From Nocardia sp. NBC_00565 (GTDB taxonomy: Bacteria > Actinomycetota > Actinomycetes > Mycobacteriales > Mycobacteriaceae), in contig NZ_CP107785.1 in assembly GCF_036345915.1 (NCBI RefSeq), positions 2,914,001 through 2,978,000 on the forward strand: a stretch of DNA of 64,000 nt. The letters run 5' to 3'. Made by a program: the position numbers and the translations under genes. Of this stretch, positions 25,756 through 34,221 are shown in pieces. Every line of letters starts with the position of its first letter. The first letter of the stretch is position 1. Under the pieces are notes generated by a model. The model did no database searches and was not told where the DNA came from. It saw nothing but the letters and a program-made list of their open reading frames with translations.

Positions 25756-26396
25756 GGCGTTCCCTTCGGTGGTGTGGACGGTCGGTCGGGTGGGCCGATG
25801 GCGAGTACGGCGCGCACGGCGGCGCGCAAGTGTTGGCGGGCAATGGGTTTCGCGAGCCGGTCGCGGCGCAGCAGGATGGCGGTGGGCAGGTCGACGACGC
25901 AGGTGGTGATCACATCGACGGCGGCGCGGTCACCGCGGCCCCACAGGGCGCGCGCCAGTCGGACCATCAGCCGCACCAGCGTGTCGTCGGTGCCCGCGAG
26001 TTCGGCGGCAACCTCGGCGGGCAGTTCGTCGCCGAGCAGTTCGCCTCGGGAGACGGTCAGCAGCAGTTTTCCCGAATCGGGATACTGCTCGGCGAATGCC
26101 ACCGGTGTCTCGGCCACGGCGATGACGGCGGCGATGACGTCGCTCGCGCTGGCGTCGGCGCCCAGATGCGCCTCGACCAGTTCGGTCTGCATGGCCAGGT
26201 ACCGGCGCGCGGCGCGTAACCAGCTGCGTCCGAGCAGTTCGGCCCGCGACCCGAAGGTGTGGTAGATCGCGCCGTTCGACACACCTGTGGCGGCGGCGAC
26301 GGCGCGGATGGTCACCGCGGCCGGTCCCGAACGCACGGCCAGCGACTCGGCGGCGTCGAGCACGGCGTCGGGATCGTGGGTACGTGGGCGGGGCAC
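25752..26396 (-). CDS. TetR/AcrR family regulator, 214 aa
   Basis: HTH at residues 8-52: 'AVLDAAESLAVRSGPAAVTIRAVAAATGVSNGAIYHTFGSRAELL'. It is the first gene of a three-gene operon with two crotonases, so it likely controls its own operon in response to an acyl-CoA (inference). The GTG at 26396 lies 6 nt after TATAGT, and an 18-bp palindrome sits just upstream. Confidence 0.88.
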   Translation of the reverse strand: MPRPRTHDPDAVLDAAESLAVRSGPAAVTIRAVAAATGVSNGAIYHTFGSRAELLGRSWLRAARRYLAMQTELVEAHLGADASASDVIAAVIAVAETPVAFAEQYPDSGKLLLTVSRGELLGDELPAEVAAELAGTDDTLVRLMVRLARALWGRGDRAAVDVITTCVVDLPTAILLRRDRLAKPIARQHLRAAVRAVLAIGPPDRPSTPPKGTP

Positions 26397-26402
26397 CTCA
26401 CG

Positions 26403-26426
26403 ACTATAACAGAGCGCTTGCTCTGT
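26403..26426 (-). promoter_or_regulatory. leaderless promoter and operator of the TetR-crotonase operon
   Basis: The -10 hexamer TATAGT occupies 26403-26408. Immediately upstream is ACAGAGC-GCTT-GCTCTGT (26409-26426), perfect 7-bp arms, the classic AGAGC-N4-GCTCT style of TetR operator. Binding would block the -10/-35 region. Confidence 0.65.
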
Positions 26427-26625
26427 AATGAGAACGCGGGCATCCGGGCCGCCCCATCGACCCCTGTTCGACTCTGCCGCTGCATGTTTCGCCCGGTCAC
26501 GGGTAACTTCGGCGGGTTCGCGACGCCAATTCCTGAACTTCGCCACGTTGCAGCGAGACGGCAATACGATGAGGTACTGTCTGGTCCTCCCGCCCTGCCC
26601 GCACGAACAGAAACGGCGCCTGCGA

Positions 26626-27174
26626 ATGTCACGAGTGGTCACCAAGGAGCAGTACTTCGACACCGCTCTGGAGGTGCTCGCCGAACTCGGCTTCAAAGGC
26701 CTCAACATCGGCGTGCTGTGCCGGCGCCTCGGGGTCACCAGCGGTTCGTTCTACCACCACTTCGGCAGCTGGCAGGGCTTCGTGGACACGCTGCTCGAGC
26801 ACTGGGAGAACCGACAGGTCATCATCCTGCGCACACTGAACTTCAACCAGGGCAATCCCGACGACGACATCCGCGCCATGTCCGACCTCGCCTCCGGCCT
26901 GCACCACGCCGCCGAAGCCGCGATCCGCGCCTGGGCCGCCAACGACGAATCGGTGAATCTGGCGATCAAGCGGGTCGACGAATCACGCAGGCGCACCGTA
27001 CACAAGGCGATCAAAGGTGTCATCGACGACGAGGAGACCACTGCGGTGGTCACCGCGCTGGGCATGTCGATGCTCATCGGCTACCAGCAGATCGCCGCGG
27101 GCGGTGAGGACATCTCATTGGACAAGCTGCTCGCTCAGTACGCGCGGCTGATCTATTCGCACGCGCGGCACTGA
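26626..27174 (+). CDS. TetR/AcrR family regulator, 182 aa
   Basis: HTH at residues 9-53: 'FDTALEVLAELGFKGLNIGVLCRRLGVTSGSFYHHFGSWQGFVDTLL'. The rest is a helical ligand domain ending 'LLAQYARLIYSHARH'. No partner gene is evident. It is divergent from the other TetR gene, 230 bp away, and convergent with the antiporter gene. The ATG at 26626 is the first start that gives a normal TetR N-terminus. Confidence 0.82.
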   Translation: MSRVVTKEQYFDTALEVLAELGFKGLNIGVLCRRLGVTSGSFYHHFGSWQGFVDTLLEHWENRQVIILRTLNFNQGNPDDDIRAMSDLASGLHHAAEAAIRAWAANDESVNLAIKRVDESRRRTVHKAIKGVIDDEETTAVVTALGMSMLIGYQQIAAGGEDISLDKLLAQYARLIYSHARH

Positions 27175-27193
27175 TCGGTCCGACCAGCGGCAC

Positions 27194-29053
27194 CTAACCC
27201 AGTAGCTCGTCCACATAGCACCAGCGCCACGCCTCACCCGGCTCGACACTGCGCATCACCGGATGACCGGAACTGCCGAAATGTTTGGTCGCGTGGTTGC
27301 CCACCGACGAGTCGCAACACGCAATATGCCCGCACGACAGGCACATTCGCAGATGCACCCAGGTCAATCCCTCGGCGACGCATTCCCGGCACTCATCGGG
27401 TTCGGTCGGCTCGAGCACCAGCGGCGCTTGCTGCAGATGCGCGCAGGAGTCGGTGGCCGCGGGCGCGGCGAGGGGTTCGACGCGCTCCTCCTCGGTCTCG
27501 TCGTATCGGTCGATCATCGACTCCTCGAGATCGAGCCGCGACAGCACATACTGCAGGATCTCGTAATCCACGCCGCCCGAATCCCGTACGTGCAGTACGG
27601 TTTCCCGCTCCGCGCGCAGCATCTCGAGCCGCAGCCGCCGGTATTCCGCGGTCGGTGTCGCCAACTCCGCCTCCGAGCGGCCCAGGCGTTCCCAGGCGGC
27701 GTTGGTCTTCCAGGTGACGCGATCGCGCAATGTCTCCACGACCCCCGGCGGCGTCTCGGGGGTGATGTGCTTGTCCAGCTCGGCCAATCCCGCCGCGGTC
27801 GCCTGCTGTAGCAGATTCGCCTTCTGCAGCGCGTTCTCCGCGCGACTCGGCCCGCGCACATGCAGTCGTCGCACCACCCAGGGCAGCGAAGTCCCTTGCA
27901 GCAGTAGCGTTCCCGCGACCACGATGAGCGCGAGCAGTTTGAGCACCGGCAGCTGCGGAGTATCGGCGGGCAGCAGCAGCACCGCGGCCAGGGTGACCAC
28001 CCCGCGCATACCCGCCCAGGACACCACCAGCGAATGACTCAGCGGCACATCGGTATTCGACAACCCCAGCTTGCGTGAGAGCACCGACACCGGGAACACC
28101 CACAGTGGTCGCGACACCATCGCCGCCAGCATCACCGCCAGCGCCGCGACGATCAGGGTGGTGTGGTCGAGCCCGCTGTCCCACGCGCCCTCGATGATCG
28201 CGCGCATCTGCAGCCCAATGATCAGGAAGACGACGCTCTCCAGAATGAACTGGATGGTGCGCCAATTGGTGCGCTCGGCGATCCGGGAGGCCGCGCTCTG
28301 CCACACCGGGGCACCGTGCCCGAGGACCATCCCACAGGTCACCACCGCGATCACCCCGGACGCCTTGATCCCTTCGGCGGGCAGATAGGCGACGAACGGC
28401 GCCAGAAACGACAGCGTGGTGTCCAGCACCGGATCGGCGATGCGCCGCCGCAGCATCGCCAGCAGATAGGCGACCGCGATGCCCACCGCCGCGCCGCCGC
28501 CCGCGGCGAGCAGGAAGTCACCACCGGCCTTCCAGACCGATACCGTCCCAGCGGCCGCGGCGATCGCGGTGCGCACCGTCACCAGGGCAGTCGCGTCGTT
28601 GAACATCGACTCGTCCTCGAGGATGGTGACGATCCGGCGCGGCATGCCGATGCGCCGCGCGATCCCGGTCGCGGCCACCGCATCCGTCGGCGCGACCACC
28701 GCGCCCAGTGCGACCGCCACCGCGAACGGCACCGGCAGCAGCCACCACACCACCGCCGCGACCGCGAACGTGCTGAACAGCACCAGACCCACCGACAGCA
28801 GGGCGATGGTGCGCGCATTGGCCCGGAAGTCGACCAGGGAGGTGCGGATCGCCGAGGTGTAGAGCAGCGGCGGCAGGAACCCGAGCAGAATGATCTCCGG
28901 ATCGGGGTGGATCTCGGGCACGTGCGGCAAATATGACGCGACCACCCCCGCCAGCGTCAACACCAGCGGTTCGGATATCCCGAACCGTCGCGCGAGCGCC
29001 GCCAGCGTCGCCGCCGACGCGACTAGAACAACGAGGCCGATCGCGACATGCAC
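27194..29053 (-). CDS. Na+/H+ antiporter with C-terminal UBP-type zinc finger, 619 aa
   Basis: A CPA1/NhaP-type antiporter of about 12 helices (residues 1-400), with 'LGAVVAPTDAVAATGIARRIGMPRRIVTILEDESMFNDATALV' holding the ion-binding acidic residues. A soluble linker of about 140 residues rich in Glu and Arg follows. The last 80 residues form a UBP-type zinc finger: Cys/His pairs in 'SCAHLQQ', 'CRECV', 'CLSCGHIACCD', 'GNHATKHF' and 'GHPV'. Such a finger binds ubiquitin C-termini in eukaryotes. Its job on a bacterial antiporter is unknown. The GTG at 29053 opens directly at helix 1. An ATG at 29110 would add 19 residues. Confidence 0.87.
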   Translation of the reverse strand: MHVAIGLVVLVASAATLAALARRFGISEPLVLTLAGVVASYLPHVPEIHPDPEIILLGFLPPLLYTSAIRTSLVDFRANARTIALLSVGLVLFSTFAVAAVVWWLLPVPFAVAVALGAVVAPTDAVAATGIARRIGMPRRIVTILEDESMFNDATALVTVRTAIAAAAGTVSVWKAGGDFLLAAGGGAAVGIAVAYLLAMLRRRIADPVLDTTLSFLAPFVAYLPAEGIKASGVIAVVTCGMVLGHGAPVWQSAASRIAERTNWRTIQFILESVVFLIIGLQMRAIIEGAWDSGLDHTTLIVAALAVMLAAMVSRPLWVFPVSVLSRKLGLSNTDVPLSHSLVVSWAGMRGVVTLAAVLLLPADTPQLPVLKLLALIVVAGTLLLQGTSLPWVVRRLHVRGPSRAENALQKANLLQQATAAGLAELDKHITPETPPGVVETLRDRVTWKTNAAWERLGRSEAELATPTAEYRRLRLEMLRAERETVLHVRDSGGVDYEILQYVLSRLDLEESMIDRYDETEEERVEPLAAPAATDSCAHLQQAPLVLEPTEPDECRECVAEGLTWVHLRMCLSCGHIACCDSSVGNHATKHFGSSGHPVMRSVEPGEAWRWCYVDELLG

Positions 29054-29189
29054 TATGGCATTCTCGCAGAGCAAACACCCGGCTCGAAAAGACCATGCGG
29101 TACGTGACATGAACACTGCGGCGGGTTCCCCGGAATGGCTGTGGCGGTCGCGTCCACGCGCGATAGTTGTCGGCACGAAGGAGGTAGAC

Positions 29190-30080
29190 ATGGAAGAGTT
29201 TGCGTCCTGGCGGGCGAGCGGTCGTCGGTACACCCACCGCGGCCACCAGATCTTCTGGCAGGACGGCGGTGGCAGCGGCGACGGAAACCTGCTCTGTATC
29301 CACGGATTCCCCACCGCGTCCTGGGACTGGCACGCCATATGGCCGGGTCTGCGCGAGCGATTCGCGCGGGTGATCGCCCCGGACATGATCGGATTCGGCT
29401 GGTCGGCCAAACCACGCAACTACGATTACCGGATCGCCGATCAGGCCGATATCCACGAGAACCTGCTGCGCGAACAAGGGATCGCACAGGTGCACATCCT
29501 GGCCCACGACTACGGCGACACCGTCGCCCAGGAGTTGCTGGCCCGCGACGCGCAACGCCGCGCCGACCGCGACGACTCGCTGGTGATCGAATCGGTCTGC
29601 CTGCTCAACGGCGGGCTGTTCCCCGAGACCCATCGCCCGCGCCCGGCGCAGCGGCTGCTGGCCAGTCCGCTCGGACCGCTGATCGGGGTGTTCGGTACCG
29701 AGCGGGTCTTCCGGCGCAGCCTCGCCGGAGTCTTCGGCCCCGATACCCGCCCCAGCTCCGCCGAGCTGGACCAGTTCTGGATCCTATGGTGCAGTAAGCA
29801 CGGGAAAAGCAACGGGCACAAGCTGATTCGCTATATGAGCGAACGCAGGGCGCACCGGGAACGCTGGGTCGGCGCACTGCGCGACACGCCGGTCCCGGTC
29901 CGCTTGATCGACGGCCTGCTCGATCCGGCGTCGGGCGCCCACATGGTCCGCCGCTACCGGGAGCTGATTCCGGACCCCGATGTGGTCGAACTCGCGAAGA
30001 TCGGGCATTACCCCCAGCTCGAAGCACCCGAAGCCACCCTCGCCGCGGTCCTCGATTTCCATACGAGCCGCGTCGAGTAG
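29190..30080 (+). CDS. alpha/beta hydrolase resembling animal MEST/PEG1, 296 aa
   Basis: The fold is that of haloalkane dehalogenases and epoxide hydrolases, with oxyanion motif 'IHGFPTASWDW' and the Asp nucleophile in 'LAHDYGDTVAQELL'. The catalytic His is in 'IGHYPQLEAPE'. Several blocks recall the mammalian imprinted-gene product MEST: HDYGDxVAQELL, 'LNGGLFPETHRP', 'VFGPDTRPS', 'RRAHRERWVGAL' and 'GHYPQLE'. The substrate is unknown in either group. The ATG at 29190 has a perfect GGAGGT 4 nt upstream. Any longer start lacks a ribosome site. Confidence 0.87.
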   Translation: MEEFASWRASGRRYTHRGHQIFWQDGGGSGDGNLLCIHGFPTASWDWHAIWPGLRERFARVIAPDMIGFGWSAKPRNYDYRIADQADIHENLLREQGIAQVHILAHDYGDTVAQELLARDAQRRADRDDSLVIESVCLLNGGLFPETHRPRPAQRLLASPLGPLIGVFGTERVFRRSLAGVFGPDTRPSSAELDQFWILWCSKHGKSNGHKLIRYMSERRAHRERWVGALRDTPVPVRLIDGLLDPASGAHMVRRYRELIPDPDVVELAKIGHYPQLEAPEATLAAVLDFHTSRVE

Positions 30081-30297
30081 GAGTGCTCGCTGCCACGCGG
30101 GCGGAGTGAGGCCGTAGTACCACCGACATGGAGCGGCGGCACCCGCCCGCACGCGGTGATGCACCCGGCATCTCGGCGGCGAGCGTGACTTCGCCTGCGC
30201 GAGCACCGATCGAGACCAGCCGACCGCGGTCATCTCGCACGGTAGCCTCGCCTGCGCCGAGGCAGTTTGCCAAACGCCATGCTGTACGCGGCCCAGT

Positions 30298-30317
30298 TAT
30301 GGGGAGTCCCATAGTAT
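30298..30317 (+). promoter_or_regulatory. operator and -10 of the TetR gene at 30324
   Basis: TATGGG-GAGT-CCCATA (30298-30313) is a perfect 6-bp-arm palindrome that overlaps TAGTAT (30312-30317), a -10 hexamer 6 nt before the ATG. The half site and 4-nt spacing match a second palindrome at 31106-31131. Confidence 0.65.
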
Positions 30318-30323
30318 GGCTGT

Positions 30324-30950
30324 ATGGCAGCGACACGCCGATCGAATAGCGACGGTCCGGCGCGGCCGCGTCTTCGCGATGCGCGGCGGCGCATGATCGA
30401 GGGCGCGATCGAATCCCTGCGCGTCCACGGCGCGAGCGCGACCAGCGTGGACCGGGTGCTGGCCGATACCGGCGCGCCGCGCGGTTCGGTCTATCACCAT
30501 TTTCCCGGCGGTCGCACCCAGTTGATCACCGACGCGCTCGCCACGGCCGGTGGCTCGATGTCGGAGTTCATCGAGGCGATCACCCGGGACAACGATCCGC
30601 TGGTTGCCCTGGATATGTTCGTCGCCCTCTGGCGGCAAACCCTGATCGATAGCGACTATCGCGCGGGCTGCCCGATCATTGCCGTCGCCGTCGAAACCAA
30701 TGACGACGCACCGGAATTCGCGGCGGCCGCCGCCGCGATATTCGCCCGCTGGAACGCCGCCCTCACCGATCTGCTCACCCGCCACGGCCTGGACCCCGCC
30801 CGCGCGCGCCGCATGGCCACCCTCACCGTCGCCGCCGTCGAGGGCGCGATCGCCCTGTGCCGCGTCGAACGCGATGTGGCCCCGCTGGAAGACACCATCG
30901 GCGAACTCCAGTCCCACCTCGCCGCCGCGATCGGCGCCTCCACCGACTAG
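30324..30950 (+). CDS. TetR/AcrR family regulator, 208 aa
   Basis: HTH at residues 22-67: 'MIEGAIESLRVHGASATSVDRVLADTGAPRGSVYHHFPGGRTQLI'. The C-terminal domain contains 'YRAGCPIIAVAVE' near residue 113, the LmrA/YxaF-type TetR C-terminal signature. It appears to regulate itself and the downstream crotonase-remnant/molybdopterin oxidoreductase operon through matching palindromes. Confidence 0.88.
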   Translation: MAATRRSNSDGPARPRLRDARRRMIEGAIESLRVHGASATSVDRVLADTGAPRGSVYHHFPGGRTQLITDALATAGGSMSEFIEAITRDNDPLVALDMFVALWRQTLIDSDYRAGCPIIAVAVETNDDAPEFAAAAAAIFARWNAALTDLLTRHGLDPARARRMATLTVAAVEGAIALCRVERDVAPLEDTIGELQSHLAAAIGASTD

Positions 30951-30969
30951 CCGCCGCGAACTTTCGGCT

Positions 30970-31054
30970 CGAAATCGGTCTGACCGTGTACTTTCTCGCC
31001 GAATTCGGCAATTGCCGCCACATTCGCGGGAAAAGTGGGCTCAGACCGATTTCG
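30970..31054. repeat. 14-bp inverted repeat with inner palindrome
   Basis: Perfect 14-bp arms at 30970-30983 and 31041-31054 enclose 57 nt that contain a perfect 12-bp palindrome CGGCAATTGCCG (31006-31017). It lies between the TetR stop and the next promoter, and may be a terminator or cruciform. It resembles the nested palindrome at 20723 in layout but not in sequence. Confidence 0.7.
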
Positions 31055-31097
31055 GTAGGGCATCCATCAGCGCGGCTCGGCCGAATGGGGCCGCACC

Positions 31098-31131
31098 TTG
31101 ACATCCGGATTATGGTGGAGACCATAATCCG
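31098..31131 (+). promoter_or_regulatory. promoter with 26-bp perfect operator
   Basis: A consensus -35 TTGACA (31098-31103) is followed at 19 nt by CATAAT (31123-31128). Between and over them lies a perfect palindrome with 11-bp arms (31106-31116, 31121-31131) and a GGAG centre. The inner TATGGT-N4-ACCATA matches the operator of the upstream TetR gene. Confidence 0.7.
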
Positions 31132-31195
31132 TGCCGGGTGCGGGGGAGCTCGTTTCATCGCACCCGCCGCCGATGCGCCAACCGAGGAGACGCCG

Positions 31196-31558
31196 ATGCC
31201 GCGAGCAACCGAGCTCGACCTGGAGACGATCGACCTGGCCCAGAGCGGGCGAGTGCTCACCGCGACGATCGTCGCGCCGCCGCTGAACTTCGTCACGCCG
31301 GCCGTCGTGCGGGATCTGGATCTGCTCACCATGGCCGCCGATACCGACGACACCGTCGGGGCGATCGTGCTCACCGGCGGTCTGCCCGGCCGGTTCCTCC
31401 AGGAACTCGCCGCGTTCCTGTCCACCGGTAGCAGCAAGGCTGCCACCCGCACCCAGGACGCCTTCTTCGACGATCTCGCCCGTCTCGGTGACACCCCGTT
31501 CCTCGCCGAGCCGAAGGCGTGGCTCGACGGCACCCGAGTCGATCAGGTCAGTCGATGA
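31196..31558 (+). CDS. internally deleted crotonase, 120 aa
   Basis: The first 70 residues read like an enoyl-CoA hydratase N-terminus ('ATIVAPPLNFVTPAVVRDLDLL', 'GAIVLTGGLPGRF'). The last 35 ('FFDDLARLGDTPFLAEPKAWLDGTR') read like the C-terminal helix of the same family. The catalytic middle of about 150 residues is absent, yet the reading frame is intact. The ribosome site GAGGAG is good, and the stop overlaps the next ATG as ATGA. It may persist only to couple translation of the oxidoreductase. Enzyme activity is unlikely. Confidence 0.6.
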   Translation: MPRATELDLETIDLAQSGRVLTATIVAPPLNFVTPAVVRDLDLLTMAADTDDTVGAIVLTGGLPGRFLQELAAFLSTGSSKAATRTQDAFFDDLARLGDTPFLAEPKAWLDGTRVDQVSR

Positions 31559-33783
31559 GTACCGCCACCAGCGAATGGCACAAGACCGCGTGCATTCTGT
31601 GTGAGAACAACTGCGGTCTGCTGATCCAGCTCGACGGTCGCAGTTTCGCCAAGATCCGCGGCGATAAGGAACATGTCGCGTCGGCGGGCTACACCTGCAA
31701 CAAGGCGCTACGCCTGGACCACTATCAGAACGGCGGCACCCGCCTCACCGCGCCGTTGCGCCGCGAATCCGACGGCAGTTTCACCGAAATCGACTGGGAT
31801 ACCGCGATTTCCGAGATCGCGGCGCGACTCGGCGCGGTCCGCAAAACGCACGGCGGCGACAAGATCTTCTTCTACGGCGGCGGGGGACAGGGCAACCACC
31901 TCGGCGGCGCGTACAGCGGGGCGCTGCGCCGCGCGCTCGGCAGCCGCTACCGCTCCACCGCGCTCGCGCAGGAGAAGACCGGCGAGGGCTGGGTCGACGC
32001 ACATCTGACCGGCGGCCACACCACCGGCGATTTCGAACACGCCGAGGTGTCGGTGTTCCTGGGCAAGAATCCCTGGCAGTCCCACGGGGTGCCGCGGGCC
32101 CGCACCGTACTGCAGCAGATCGCCAAGGATCCGGCCCGCACCATGATCGTGGTGGACCCGGTGCGCACCGAAACCGCCGACCTGGCCGATATCCACCTGC
32201 AGGTCCGTCCCGGCACCGACGCGTGGTGTCTGGCCGCGCTGCTGGCGATCCTGGTCGATGACGATCTGCTCGATCACGCCTTCCTCGACGAGCATGTCGA
32301 CCAGGTCGACACCGTCACCACCGTGCTGCGCACTGTCGATATCGCCGCCTATGCCGAAATCTGCGGTGTCCCGGCCGAACTCCTGCGCACCGCCGCCCAC
32401 CGCATCGGCACCGCGAGCAGCGTCGCCACCTACGAGGATCTGGGCGTGCAGCAGAGCCCGAACAGCACCTTGATCTCCTACCTGAACAAACTGCTCTGGC
32501 TGCTCACCGGGAATTTCGCCAAACCCGGTGCCATGCAACCGCATTCGTGGATGGCACCGTTGGCGGGTTATAGCCGCGACATCAAACGCAGTCCGGTCAC
32601 CGCGGCACCGATCCTCGGCGGTATGGTGCCGTGCAACTCGATCGCCGAAGAGATCCTGACCGACCATCCGGACCGGTTCCGCGCGATGATCATCGAATCC
32701 GCCAATCCCGCGCATTCGCTGGCCGATTCGACGACCTTCCGCGCGGCATTGGACGCGTTGGAGTTGGTCGTGGTCATCGATGTCGCGCTCACCGAAACCG
32801 CCCGGCATGCCGACTATGTACTGCCCGCGGCCAGCCAGTTCGAGAAGTGGGAGGCGACCTTCTTCAATCTGGAGTTCCCACACAACACTTTTCATCTACG
32901 CGCCCCCGTCCTGGATCCGCTGCCCGGCACCCTGCCCGAACCAGAGATCTATGCCCGCCTGATCCGCGAACTCGGTACTGTCGGCCGCGGCAAGCTCGCG
33001 GTGTTGCGTACCGCCGCGAAACTCGGCCGCCGCCCCTACACCTGGGCGTTCGCCGCAATGCTGGCGCTGGACAAGAAGACCGGCGGCGCGGCCCCGTATC
33101 TGCTCTACGAAACCCTCGGCCCGACGCTGCCCGATGGCGCGCGTTCGGCCGCCGTGCTGTGGGCGCTCGCGCAACGCGTCGCCAAGGTCCACCCCGCCGC
33201 GATGCGCCGCGCGGGTCACCGCGACGCGGACGCCCTGTTCGACGCCATCCTCGCGGGCGGCTCCGGAGTCACCTTCACCGTCGACGACTATCCGGACGCC
33301 TGGAGCTACCTCCCGCAGGCCCGAATCCCGTTGGCAATCCCGGAATTACTGCACGCGCTACGCGACCTCCCCGACACCCCGGCGGCGCACACCAGTCCTG
33401 AGTTCCCGTTCGTCCTGGCCGCCGGGGAACGCCGCTCCTTCACCGCCAACACGATCTTCCGCGACAACACCTGGCGCCGCCGCGACCCGGACGGGGCGCT
33501 GCGGCTCAACCCCGACGACGCGGTATCGCTCGGCCTCACCACCGGCGACCACGCCCGCATCACTACTCGCCGCGGTACCGCCGTCGCCGCCGTGGAAATC
33601 AACGACCGCATGCAACCCGGACACGCCTCCCTGCCCAACGGTCTGGGCCTCGACCTGCCCGATGGCACCAGAACCGGTGTAGCCGCCAACGAACTCACCG
33701 ACGCCACCTGGCGTGACGCCATCGCGGGCACGCCGTGGCACAAACACGTTCCCGCCCGCATCGAACCGTTGCGTGAGGCGTAA
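31555..33783 (+). CDS. molybdopterin-dependent oxidoreductase, DMSO-reductase family, 742 aa
   Basis: A Mo-bisMGD enzyme with one 4Fe-4S cluster: ligands in 'CILCENNCGLL' and 'GYTCNKALRLD' at the N-terminus. Core segments include 'DWDTAISEIAARLGAVR', 'GKNPWQSHG', 'VVDPVRTETADLADIHLQVRPGTDAW', 'VIIESANPAHSLAD'-like pterin loops, and 'RLNPDDAVSLGLTTGDHARI' in the C-terminal barrel. There is no Tat signal, so it is cytoplasmic. The substrate is not evident; related actinobacterial enzymes are annotated only generically. It starts in an ATGA overlap with the crotonase remnant. Confidence 0.9.
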   Translation: MSTATSEWHKTACILCENNCGLLIQLDGRSFAKIRGDKEHVASAGYTCNKALRLDHYQNGGTRLTAPLRRESDGSFTEIDWDTAISEIAARLGAVRKTHGGDKIFFYGGGGQGNHLGGAYSGALRRALGSRYRSTALAQEKTGEGWVDAHLTGGHTTGDFEHAEVSVFLGKNPWQSHGVPRARTVLQQIAKDPARTMIVVDPVRTETADLADIHLQVRPGTDAWCLAALLAILVDDDLLDHAFLDEHVDQVDTVTTVLRTVDIAAYAEICGVPAELLRTAAHRIGTASSVATYEDLGVQQSPNSTLISYLNKLLWLLTGNFAKPGAMQPHSWMAPLAGYSRDIKRSPVTAAPILGGMVPCNSIAEEILTDHPDRFRAMIIESANPAHSLADSTTFRAALDALELVVVIDVALTETARHADYVLPAASQFEKWEATFFNLEFPHNTFHLRAPVLDPLPGTLPEPEIYARLIRELGTVGRGKLAVLRTAAKLGRRPYTWAFAAMLALDKKTGGAAPYLLYETLGPTLPDGARSAAVLWALAQRVAKVHPAAMRRAGHRDADALFDAILAGGSGVTFTVDDYPDAWSYLPQARIPLAIPELLHALRDLPDTPAAHTSPEFPFVLAAGERRSFTANTIFRDNTWRRRDPDGALRLNPDDAVSLGLTTGDHARITTRRGTAVAAVEINDRMQPGHASLPNGLGLDLPDGTRTGVAANELTDATWRDAIAGTPWHKHVPARIEPLREA

Positions 33784-33839
33784 CACCGCCGCGGCGGCTC
33801 ACGCGGTGCCATCGGGGCGCAGACACACACCGGTCCAGC

Positions 33840-34115
33840 GCGCGCGGGCAGCGGATGCCGCGGTCGGCGAGTTCCGGGATGTGGGTGATGATGGCGTTGT
33901 CGAGGCGGTCCACGATCTACCCCTGCATCCGGGCCTGCATCGTCTTCGTCGAGGACTTTCCGGCGACTACCGCACCGGGTGCCGCCGCACGCCACAACGC
34001 TTGTCGCGTCTTCACCAGTGACGCATATTGCGCGGCTACCAGCTGCCGGGCCGACTTCTCGTCCGTGGTGTATGCCTTGGCCACAGTGCGGCGGCCGTTG
34101 GGGTGTGCTGTATGC
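33840..34115 (-). pseudogene. possible disrupted coding remnant, unknown family
   Basis: On the minus strand one frame reads through about 90 codons with Nocardia-like third positions, 'RRTVAKAYTTDEKSARQ' to 'STKTMQARMQG', then a TAG at 33917-33919, then 'IVDRLDNAIITHIPELADRG'. The text on both sides of the stop looks protein-like, so it may be a decayed gene. I cannot assign a family. The rest of 33784-34209 holds nothing I can name. Confidence 0.3.
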
Positions 34116-34221
34116 GGCGGATCGCTGGTCGCTGGGCCGGGATCTCCCGATCGGACCGGTGAAATTCGCGGTGCTCCAGTGCTTTTCGAGCAAGGACGGC
34201 AGGAGCGCGTAGAGTCTGCGC

